33,324 nt of DNA from Comamonadaceae bacterium (GTDB lineage Bacteria; Pseudomonadota; Gammaproteobacteria; Burkholderiales; Burkholderiaceae_C): positions 1 to 33,324 of the forward strand of contig CANNRV010000004.1 of assembly GCA_947508145.1 (NCBI GenBank), in the 5' to 3' direction. How positions within the stretch are numbered: the stretch's first letter is position 1; each line of letters begins with the position of its first letter. Below are positions 1 through 7,802 of this stretch, piece by piece. A program made the position numbers and the translations under genes. The notes beneath the pieces are model-generated. The model was not told the DNA's origin. It saw only the letters and a program-made list of their open reading frames with translations, and searched no databases.

Positions 1-356
1 CACGACGTACCTTTGTCATGCGGTAACCAACCCGCGTATATCAGACTGATCTACCGTCGTAACGAGCCTGCTTTGCACTTAGCCCAGTAATAAAAAATGC
101 AAGAATTCAAAAAACAGTTGACACGGTCAATACATATCAGTACTCCACCTAAAAAATCCGCAGCTCTAGAAATTAGGTGTGCAGACCCCAATCGGGCTGA
201 AGATACAAACCGCACTACTTTGCAAAATTTCACTGCTCAAGCGCAAAACTCGACGTGTTTAAAAGCCCTACAGCACGTCGTTTTGCCAGCCCGAATACTT
301 TGGGTGCTGAGAACACAGAGCAGCGCTTGTAGGGCTTGCTCGCTAATCTATGAAGG

Positions 357-474
357 TTATCCACAGAGCGCGTGAGTTATCCAAGAAAAATCACGAAAAA
401 TCTAAGTTTTCATAGATTTCAAAGTTTGAGCGTTGAAATCATTGAAGATTTTTTCAGTGAAAAAGTTATCCACA
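357..474 (+). promoter_or_regulatory. cluster of DnaA-box-like sites around an AT-rich segment (candidate origin or remnant)
   Basis: Perfect TTATCCACA at 357-365 and 466-474, weaker TTATCCAAG at 377-385, all same strand, AT-rich DNA between; no rep gene seen in window. Confidence 0.4.
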
Positions 475-597
475 GCCGATCCAATTTGCCCTGCCCTAGC
501 TCGGTAACCCGCCAAAGTGGACGGACTCAGGTTGCCCAGATAAATATATGAAAACACAATGCAATTAACGCAAACACATGATTTAGGAGATAACACC

Positions 598-1170
598 ATG
601 GCACAAGCAAAGACACTGACAACAGCTGAAATTGAGCGCTTGCTAACGTATATCAATACTCGCAAGTACGCAGCCCGTAACAGATCAATGATGCTGCTCA
701 CACATTGGGCAGGTTTAAGAATCGGCGAAGTAGCTTGCTTACGCTGGAGCGATGTCACAACCACAGATGGCGAAATTAAAGATGAGATTCGCTTGCTGCC
801 CGACATGACCAAAGGCCGTCATGCACGCACTGTGTTTGTCAGCGCTAAGCTGAAAGCTGAATTGCAAGCCTACGCACTGCAAGCTAAGTGCGTGGACCGA
901 AACTATCCATTTTTCGCAAGCCAAAAAAGCATCCGGGCAGGCTTCAATGCAAACAGCTTGGCACAAACTTTTGCCCTGCTTTATGAGGGCGCTGGACTAG
1001 AAGGCGCAAGCAGTCATAGCGGTCGTAGAACCTTTCTTACAAACCTGGCTAACAAGGGCACTGCGATACACATTTTGAAAACACTTGCTGGTCATCGCAG
1101 CATCAGCACTACTGCTGCTTACCTGTACAGCAGCCCAAGTCAATTAAAGGCAGCAGTTGAGTTGGTTTAA
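598..1170 (+). CDS. compact tyrosine recombinase/integrase (catalytic domain only)
   Basis: ATG at 598 with AGGAGA RBS; motifs GLRIGEVACLRW, HSGRRTF, LAGHRSISTTAAYLY match R..HxxR..H..Y; no long N-terminal core-binding domain. Confidence 0.85.
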   Translation: MAQAKTLTTAEIERLLTYINTRKYAARNRSMMLLTHWAGLRIGEVACLRWSDVTTTDGEIKDEIRLLPDMTKGRHARTVFVSAKLKAELQAYALQAKCVDRNYPFFASQKSIRAGFNANSLAQTFALLYEGAGLEGASSHSGRRTFLTNLANKGTAIHILKTLAGHRSISTTAAYLYSSPSQLKAAVELV

Positions 1171-1203
1171 TCAACTGCCTAAAACAACCACGTGTCACAG
1201 AAT

Positions 1204-2466
1204 TTAAAACACTTGCTCTTCGGCATAAACAAATCGCTCAACTTCAGCTAAATTAACTGAGAAACGTTCAAGCAAGTCGGATAGCTCATCTTGTCCTATC
1301 AGCATTACTCCATTTAGGTTTGCGTTCTCATATGCATGTGAGTTGAAGTACTGATTGCTTAGACCGGCTAATTGGAAAGTCACACCAGGATGCCGTCTTT
1401 GATAGTAGGCATGTCCTGCGATGACTTCTTTCACTGTGTCCCAGCCATGTTTATATCCATCGACGCCAGAGCTTTTCGTCTGAATCAGTACGCCTTCGCT
1501 GTTTCGAATCGCAACAACGTCAACGCCATTGTCACCAGACCTAGGCGTACAGTAAACGTTTGAGAAGCCTTGCTTAGCCCAGAGAGCAGCAGCTAACCCT
1601 TCAAACAAGCGCCAGTCCATTTGCAGCGCAACATCTAGGGTGACGGTATCGTCTAGATCTTTTGCGAACTCTGCAGGAACGATTTCATCGATAGCGAAGT
1701 CAGCCATGGTTACATCAGGGCATCCGTTAAGGACATCGCCAGCAAGTGATCGCTTGTGTTCAAGCAATCGATCTGACTTTTCATCAAAAGTAGTGAAATC
1801 GTTGCTCGTGATTACGGGGTAATAGACATACACGTCTTTTTTCTGACCGATTCGATACGCCCGATCCGTCGCTTGGTCTTCTTTCGCAGGGTTCCATGTC
1901 CGCATGTAGTGAATGACATGGTTTGCTTCTTGAATGTTGACACCGAACCCAACAGCAACTGGAGACAGGATGATGACTCCAAATCCGGGTTTAGCTTGAA
2001 ATGCCTTGATTCGCTTCTGACGACTAAGGTTATGACCTGCCGATGCGCTGGTATCACCGTTGATGATGTCAGCATCAAAGTCAAACTGTTCACGGATGTA
2101 GTGCTGGAGCAGGCGTTGAATATTCTTGAATTCACAAAAAACAATCGCCTTCTGATCCTTCTTCTTTATGTCAATCAGTTGCTTGAGTAGCCAGTCTAGT
2201 TTCGGTGAAGCTTCACGGTACTGCTTGATGGGTTCTGGCTTGAAAACACTTAATCCATAGCGCCTTGGGTCAGTACATAAAAGACGTATGTATTGAAGCA
2301 AACCAAGATGGTTCTTGAATGGTGAGACAAAGGTTGGATCATTTCTCTTGTTGAAGTCCTCAATGGCCTTAGCGTATAGCGAACGTTGAATAGAAGAAAT
2401 CGGTAGTCGTCTAGCCCACCTGGCTTCTTGTGCTCTTAGCTCATCCAATTCTTCACTTGTATCCAT
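1204..2466 (-). CDS. SNF2-type helicase C-terminal domain fused to Mrr-like restriction endonuclease domain; N-terminal ATPase half absent
   Basis: Helicase C motifs (KAIVFCEF, GVNIQEANHVIHYMRTWNPAKEDQATDRAYRIGQ) followed by FEGLAAALWAKQGF..SGDNGVDVVAI...LIQTKSS (Mrr-like D..QxK); ATG 2466 preceded by AGGTGG and an in-frame TAG. Confidence 0.75.
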   Translation of the reverse strand: MDTSEELDELRAQEARWARRLPISSIQRSLYAKAIEDFNKRNDPTFVSPFKNHLGLLQYIRLLCTDPRRYGLSVFKPEPIKQYREASPKLDWLLKQLIDIKKKDQKAIVFCEFKNIQRLLQHYIREQFDFDADIINGDTSASAGHNLSRQKRIKAFQAKPGFGVIILSPVAVGFGVNIQEANHVIHYMRTWNPAKEDQATDRAYRIGQKKDVYVYYPVITSNDFTTFDEKSDRLLEHKRSLAGDVLNGCPDVTMADFAIDEIVPAEFAKDLDDTVTLDVALQMDWRLFEGLAAALWAKQGFSNVYCTPRSGDNGVDVVAIRNSEGVLIQTKSSGVDGYKHGWDTVKEVIAGHAYYQRRHPGVTFQLAGLSNQYFNSHAYENANLNGVMLIGQDELSDLLERFSVNLAEVERFVYAEEQVF

Positions 2467-2607
2467 GACAGCCACCTATTTTTCTGCATCAAGCAAAGTT
2501 TTGCTTCAAAACCGCAAATGGGCAACCAAATGGCAAAAAACGAGGGGGATTTATAAATTCGAAATTTGGGCTACTAAGGCTTAAGTACCGCTCATCAAAG
2601 CCTAGAA

Positions 2608-2928
2608 CTAGTCTATTGAAACAATTTGATATGAATTTGGCGTAGCTGAATCAATTGCCCTCATGATTTCAGAGATGCTTTTTTGAATTCGGGGCCAACT
2701 AGTGGTGGTTAGAACAACGATAGCAATCATCCTATTAGATAAGTTTTGCTGATATGAAAGATTTGCATCGGTGGTCACGAAAACACCAAACCCGTTACTT
2801 TCTGCCGCAGCAAGTAATTCACCATTTTTTAATGTTGACCATCCCAGTTCATAAGCTGTTGACACATGGTGTGTTGAGAAGTGGTTTCTTAATGGAACGG
2901 GAGTTCCTTGATCAAACAGGACTTTCAA
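2608..2928 (-). CDS. DUF5615 PIN-like toxin of a type II TA pair
   Basis: MKVLFDQGTPVPLRNHF..., FVTTDANLSYQQNL, pattern of the DUF5615/Mut7-C-like family; directly after a DUF433 gene. Confidence 0.8.
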   Translation of the reverse strand: MKVLFDQGTPVPLRNHFSTHHVSTAYELGWSTLKNGELLAAAESNGFGVFVTTDANLSYQQNLSNRMIAIVVLTTTSWPRIQKSISEIMRAIDSATPNSYQIVSID

Positions 2929-2930
2929 GG

Positions 2931-3152
2931 TTAATGCAGTGCCATAGCGCTTTTAGCAGCGTGTTCTAAAACGCTGCGTGCATGAAATAACTCCACACCG
3001 GGAAATAGCTCAACAAACTCGTTGATGGTGACACCGTCTTCTAAATTTTCAAACAGAGCTACAACCGGAACACGGGTTCCACGAAATACCCAGGCTCCAC
3101 TGACCAGCTCAGGGTTGAGTTCTACAGAAGGGCAAGTATTCCAATCAATCAT
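2931..3152 (-). CDS. DUF433 antitoxin
   Basis: NPELVSGAWVFRGTRVPVVALFENLEDGVTINEFVELFPGV is typical DUF433; 2-nt gap to the DUF5615 gene; ATG at 3152. Confidence 0.85.
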   Translation of the reverse strand: MIDWNTCPSVELNPELVSGAWVFRGTRVPVVALFENLEDGVTINEFVELFPGVELFHARSVLEHAAKSAMALH

Positions 3153-3254
3153 GGACAAATGTTAATACCTACGGGCAATAAAAGCAACCTCAATATCCAT
3201 GAACCAGGGTGCTGTTTTTCATCGATCGTTTTTTTGTACGGCTTCGATGTGTGG

Positions 3255-3360
3255 TGTCCAAGTATGGATTCAAACTTCCGGCCTCCTTTGTTCGAGCACC
3301 AACGCGGGAGTCGAACAACCGGGATTTCAACGTTCTGTGACCCAGCATGGAGTCGAACTT
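3255..3360. repeat. degenerate ~41-42 bp period repeat of tRNA T-arm-like motifs
   Basis: GGATTCAAAC 3266-3275, GGAGTCGAAC 3307-3316, GGAGTCGAAC 3349-3358, spaced 41 and 42 bp. Confidence 0.55.
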
Positions 3361-3442
3361 ACGAAGTGCGACCAATTGCACGAGATATGACACGGTTTTT
3401 AATTCCGATGCCGCTCAAATCACCAAGTTTGAGTCCCTTGTG

Positions 3443-3640
3443 TGGCCTCGAACTCTCACATGCATAATGACGCAGACAATCGCAAATTTGCGTGTTTTGT
3501 CCAGAAAATTACATTATGAAACTTTTGGGTTACTACACGGATTATTACAAATTAATCAAAAATACACATAAGCCTATGATTTATATGGATTTTTGACCAG
3601 CCTGGCTTTCTGTTAATCTGTAGATCACTGTTTCAAGCAA
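3443..3640. repeat. left copy of long direct repeat ending in a diverged tRNA-Asn 3' end (decayed att)
   Basis: Ungapped alignment to 31940-32137 (offset 28497), including TGCATAATGACGCAGAC, CGCAAATTTGCGTGTTTTGTCCAGAAA and GCCTATGATTTATATGGATTTTTGACCAGCCTGGCTTTCTGTTAATC. Confidence 0.85.
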
Positions 3641-3662
3641 ATGCTCGAGTGACCAAACAAAA

Positions 3663-3690
3663 TGCCCTTGCAGCAATGCAAGGGTTTTTT
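3663..3690 (+). terminator. rho-independent terminator-like hairpin
   Basis: Stem CCCTTGCA/TGCAAGGG followed by TTTTTTT; lies just 3' of the diverged tRNA-Asn end and beyond the stop of higA-like gene. Confidence 0.7.
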
Positions 3691-3694
3691 TATT

Positions 3695-3952
3695 TCAAAC
3701 TGCCAATGCTTTGGAAGCAATATCAGGATTGTTCTTAAATTTAATTTCTGCTGTCCAAAGATCCAAAGCCGCCTGCATGCGAAGCCAGCTCTCAAGAGTG
3801 CCACCCACTGCTCTTGCAATGCGAATGGCCATCTCTGCTGTCATTGCTTTTTCCACATGAAGTAAGTCAGACACCGTTTGTCGACTGACCATGAGACGAG
3901 CAGCTAACTCACCTTGTGTCCATGCCAGTTCTGGCAGCACATCTTCACGCAA
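3695..3952 (-). CDS. HigA/XRE-family antitoxin, 5' end unclear
   Basis: LREDVLPELAWTQGELAARLMVSRQTVSDLLH; the frame continues upstream as RPQSQPTHPGAI to a TAG without an obvious ATG. Confidence 0.75.
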   Translation of the reverse strand: MREDVLPELAWTQGELAARLMVSRQTVSDLLHVEKAMTAEMAIRIARAVGGTLESWLRMQAALDLWTAEIKFKNNPDIASKALAV

Positions 3953-4001
3953 AATTGCGCCAGGGTGTGTTGGTTGCGATTGGGGTCTCGTAGAGATCTA
4001 A

Positions 4002-4147
4002 TCAGTGATAGTCCTCCAAGTTCACGTTGACGGCGTCTTCGCCCATAAATTGATATGTGATTCGCCAGTTTCCAGGGACTGAAACAGCGTATCCCTCCTT
4101 TCGATCAACCTTGAGTGCATGATATTTAAACTGGCTAAATTCATGAA
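4002..4147 (-). pseudogene. HigB/RelE-like toxin, C-terminal remnant
   Basis: Frame reads EFSQFKYHALKVDRKEGYAVSVPGNWRITYQFMGEDAVNVNLEDYH*, like the HigB C-terminus; N-terminal half absent. Confidence 0.7.
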
Positions 4148-4306
4148 TTCAACTTCTTTTTTTTGAATCAAAACAGCCTATCGACTGTCTGATCTGCTTT
4201 CCTCAAGACGTACCCTTGCTCATGAAACCAACTTCGAAAATGAGGCGCTTTATCAAGATCCGAGAAGATTGAAATTGAACTGATGCACATACAAAACTTC
4301 AGAACT

Positions 4307-4603
4307 TCAAAACTTCAAAGCAGCAAGCTCATCATCGCTAATTAACGCTTTCGGGACGGATTCGCCTTTAATCTCTTTTTGAATTTGCGCCAACGTGAAT
4401 CGTTGCTTACGGAACTCTGAAGATAAATGATCTGACAAAACTTGACAAGGCAATTCAATTGACTTGCCTTGTCGAGCCCAAGCCACCGTTTCCGATTGAA
4501 CTCTTTCAATAGAGCTCTGAAGCTGCTGACAAATCTGCTGAAGGTGATCTATCTTCACTCGTAACTTTGCATTTAAAGGATTTCGTCTGTCTTTAAAGTC
4601 CAT
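4307..4603 (-). CDS. hypothetical small protein
   Basis: Open frame of 98 aa; no recognised domain. Confidence 0.4.
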   Translation of the reverse strand: MDFKDRRNPLNAKLRVKIDHLQQICQQLQSSIERVQSETVAWARQGKSIELPCQVLSDHLSSEFRKQRFTLAQIQKEIKGESVPKALISDDELAALKF

Positions 4604-4772
4604 GCTGCACCTTTTTTAATTTCCTAATAATTATGTAACTTCTGTGGTTAGATATTTTGAATCTTAATGAAAAGTAACACAATAGAACTCAAAAGAAACA
4701 CTTAGATTTTTTTTCAAGCAGTTGAACCTTTGCATGACGCGAAATGATCGTCTTTGATAGGAAAATCATCAC

Positions 4773-5543
4773 ATGAAACATGAGGATAAAGCAAATCAAA
4801 AGCACAATATTGAGCTTGCGCTCTTGTCTGTCATCAACACGCAAAAAATTGATCTTGCTTATCAAGGGCAATACCAACTGCCGACGAACCAGCTCGTTGG
4901 CCTGGAGGCATTGTGCCGCATACCGCCAGGGCCTTGGGGGGGAATATCACCCGAACAGTTCATTCCTGTGGCTGAAGAAATCGGATTAATTACACGAATC
5001 GAACGCATCGTGTTCAAGCAAATTGCCCTCGATTTGCCACGACTGCTACAAAGCCATCCACACATACGCATCGGCATCAACCTCTCTATTCGCCACGTTT
5101 CATCGCCAGATTTTTCATCGTTCATTCATGGTTGGCTTGATGCGCTTTCAGAATCTGATATTTCACGTCTGGATTTTGAAATTACCGAAACTTATTTCCA
5201 ACTCATTGCACCAGCAGTTATTGAGAGTTTGCAAAAACTGCGTCAACGCGGCGTTCGTGTCGTCATGGATGACTTTGGATCAGGGCAATCAAGCTTAAGC
5301 CGCTTACACACCCTGCCCTTTGATGTGATCAAACTTGACAAGCAATTTACCCAACAAATAGATCACAGCATGGTGAGTGCGATTGTGAAAGCCATAGTTG
5401 CTTTGACGAAAGAATTTGAGATTGCGTTGATTGCTGAAGGTGTAGAAACTGCTGTGCAAGCTCAATCTCTGCAAGAAGTTGGATGTCGCTTGGTCCAAGG
5501 CTATTTCTTTTCAAAACCTCAACCGATAGCCCATTGGCTTTGA
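4773..5543 (+). CDS. EAL-domain cyclic-di-GMP phosphodiesterase
   Basis: LVGLEAL, GINLSIR, FEITETYF, MDDFGSGQSSL, IKLDKQF, IAEGVET, QGYFFSKP: catalytic signature looks complete. Confidence 0.9.
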   Translation: MKHEDKANQKHNIELALLSVINTQKIDLAYQGQYQLPTNQLVGLEALCRIPPGPWGGISPEQFIPVAEEIGLITRIERIVFKQIALDLPRLLQSHPHIRIGINLSIRHVSSPDFSSFIHGWLDALSESDISRLDFEITETYFQLIAPAVIESLQKLRQRGVRVVMDDFGSGQSSLSRLHTLPFDVIKLDKQFTQQIDHSMVSAIVKAIVALTKEFEIALIAEGVETAVQAQSLQEVGCRLVQGYFFSKPQPIAHWL

Positions 5544-5568
5544 GCGTCAAATAGAGCACAACACTTAA

Positions 5569-6873
5569 ATGCCGTACATCACGATTCGTTCGAAGTTCAT
5601 TATCACCGTCACAGTTTCTACCCTTTGGATGCTACTTTCAATTTGGCTCTCTGTACCTTGGTATGACCAACTGAGTAACCATACGACGCCGTTTATCGCT
5701 GCATTTTTGATTGGGTTCATTGCCATCATTCCTGGCTTTATGAACGCCTTCATCATGATGGCACTCGCTTTAGACAAACGACCAGCTGCGACTTTGCTCC
5801 ATGATTATCCAGATGTAACCGTGCTGGTCGCAGCATACAACGAGGCTGCATCTATTGAAGACACGGTAAGAAGCCTGATGCGACAAACTTACCCAGGCAA
5901 GTTGCATGTGATCGTGATCAACGATGGATCTGCTGACAACACAGCCGATATTGTGCGCAGCTTATTGCCAGAATATTCCAACCTGAATTTGGTTGACTTG
6001 CAAATGAACGGCGGCAAAGCCAATGCGCTGAACCAAGGCTTAGCTCATTGCAAAAGCCCATATGTCATTACCGTGGATGCTGATTGCTGGATTTGGAAGG
6101 ATGGGATTCAAAATTTGGTGGGTCGTCGTCTTGCAGATCCAGTCAATACGCGCGCTGTAGCGGGTGCCATTCTCATAAGGAACTCTCGCGAAAACTGGCT
6201 TACCAAAGCACAAGAGTGGGATTACTTCTTGGGTATCGCAGCAATTAAACGCATTCAATCTCTGTTCCAAGGCACCTTGGTGGCACAAGGAGCTTTCTCG
6301 CTGTACGACCGAGATACCTTGGTTGAAGTTGGAGGCTGGCCGCATACAGTGGGCGAAGACATTGTGCTTACATGGAAGATCCTCAATGCTGGCTACCGTG
6401 TGGGCCATGCTGAAAATGCCATTGCGATGACACGTTGTCCTGACAACTTATTGCAATTCATTCGTCAACGTCAGCGCTGGTCTCGTGGACTGATTGAAGC
6501 ATTCAAAATGACACCGGACATCTTGCTAAAAAAACGCTTGCCCGTGTTTTATATCTGGTGGAACACGCTGTTTCCCTTCATGGACTTAGCTTACAGCATT
6601 GGTTTTATTCCAGGTCTTTTTCTCGCATTTTTCGGTCATTTTTGGATTGTGGGTCCGATGACATTGGCGCTGTTGCCGATCAGTTTTGTGATGAACTCAC
6701 TCATGTACACGCGCAGTAAAGCAACATTTGACGAAGTAGGACTCAAAGTGCGTCGCAACCGGCTAGGCTTACTGAATTACACATTGGTCTACAGCTTGAT
6801 TTTGCAGCCAGCTTGTGTATGGGGGTATATCAGCGAAATTTTAAATTTAAGAAAAACTTGGGGGACGAAATGA
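5569..6873 (+). CDS. membrane family 2 glycosyltransferase, PgaC/BcsA-like processive synthase
   Basis: VLVAAYNEAASIEDT, VINDGSADNT, TVDADCWIW, GEDIVLTW, RQRQRWSRG; TM segments at both ends. Confidence 0.88.
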   Translation: MPYITIRSKFIITVTVSTLWMLLSIWLSVPWYDQLSNHTTPFIAAFLIGFIAIIPGFMNAFIMMALALDKRPAATLLHDYPDVTVLVAAYNEAASIEDTVRSLMRQTYPGKLHVIVINDGSADNTADIVRSLLPEYSNLNLVDLQMNGGKANALNQGLAHCKSPYVITVDADCWIWKDGIQNLVGRRLADPVNTRAVAGAILIRNSRENWLTKAQEWDYFLGIAAIKRIQSLFQGTLVAQGAFSLYDRDTLVEVGGWPHTVGEDIVLTWKILNAGYRVGHAENAIAMTRCPDNLLQFIRQRQRWSRGLIEAFKMTPDILLKKRLPVFYIWWNTLFPFMDLAYSIGFIPGLFLAFFGHFWIVGPMTLALLPISFVMNSLMYTRSKATFDEVGLKVRRNRLGLLNYTLVYSLILQPACVWGYISEILNLRKTWGTK

Positions 6874-7802
6874 AAAAATTCATTTCATATTGCACGATCT
6901 ATGTGCTTGTTGTTCATCATCCTGTTAGTGCAGCAGAAAGTAATTGGGCCCTTACACCAATCATAAATTATTCAAGCGACAGTGATGGTTTAACCATCAC
7001 CAAGTTGAATCTTGGACTTCTTCCGGGCTTTGACACAGTGAATAAATTTCAAGGGCTGGAGTGGCAAACGCAAAAGTATCAACAAAATAACACCACAATA
7101 AATGGTCAAGGCCTTAATTACACTTGGCAATCAACCGATGTGCTCACAGGCATGGGACATTCATTACGCGCAGGTTTGAATCAAATAGATTCTTCAAAAA
7201 CGACCCTGATCCTAGATTGGAATTACAACAAAGCTCAAAATGATTTTTTAAACTGGGGAGTTACTTTTAACCGAGATTGGGTTGACTCTATTCCAGCATT
7301 ACAAGATAGAACTCATTACGATTTAGTTGGCGGGAATTTAGATCTGCTACTGCATCCCAGAGTAACTTTGGTTGGCGCTCTCAGTCAAACCTATTTTTCT
7401 GACAATCGCCATAGATCACAACAAAGAATTCGAACTATTTGGGATGCATGGCCTGACCAAGGTATCACCCTCCAATGGTCCTACAAGCACCAGCAGGGTG
7501 AGACAGTCGCAAATCCCAGTTACTTCAATCCAAGTGAATTGAATGAGTCAATAGGCATTGTTGGTTGGCGCAAACGATTACAAAGCTGGCAGTACTATGT
7601 ACGACTAGGAGGAGGTACACAAAGTGTAGATTCACAACCTAGCTCACCGACTCGGATGGCTGAAGTACAAGTTTCCAGTGCACCCAAAAATAAAGGCTAT
7701 TATAAAGTCAGACTGGGGTACAGTGAAACTTACGGCATCAATGGCCCAGGATACTCGTATCGTTACGCTGACCTTCAATATATTTGGCCACTAGGACGCT
7801 GA
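6870..7802 (+). CDS. predicted outer-membrane beta-barrel protein, likely exopolysaccharide export or assembly
   Basis: Signal peptide MKKFISYCTIYVLVVHHPVSAAES; alternating amphipathic strands, aromatic C-terminus; ATGA overlap with the GT2 stop. Confidence 0.65.
   Translation: MKKFISYCTIYVLVVHHPVSAAESNWALTPIINYSSDSDGLTITKLNLGLLPGFDTVNKFQGLEWQTQKYQQNNTTINGQGLNYTWQSTDVLTGMGHSLRAGLNQIDSSKTTLILDWNYNKAQNDFLNWGVTFNRDWVDSIPALQDRTHYDLVGGNLDLLLHPRVTLVGALSQTYFSDNRHRSQQRIRTIWDAWPDQGITLQWSYKHQQGETVANPSYFNPSELNESIGIVGWRKRLQSWQYYVRLGGGTQSVDSQPSSPTRMAEVQVSSAPKNKGYYKVRLGYSETYGINGPGYSYRYADLQYIWPLGR

Noticed and set aside
402-812. 136-aa minus-strand ORF overlapping the first integrase
   Set aside because: Overlaps recombinase catalytic coding and the origin-like non-coding region; no recognisable domain.
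3255-3460. CRISPR array
   Set aside because: The ~41-bp period units are degenerate tRNA T-arm-like motifs with related, not unique, spacers; no cas genes in the window.
3159-3571. Small ORFs across the T-arm-like repeat region
   Set aside because: Mutually overlapping, fall in repeat/att DNA, no protein-like motifs.
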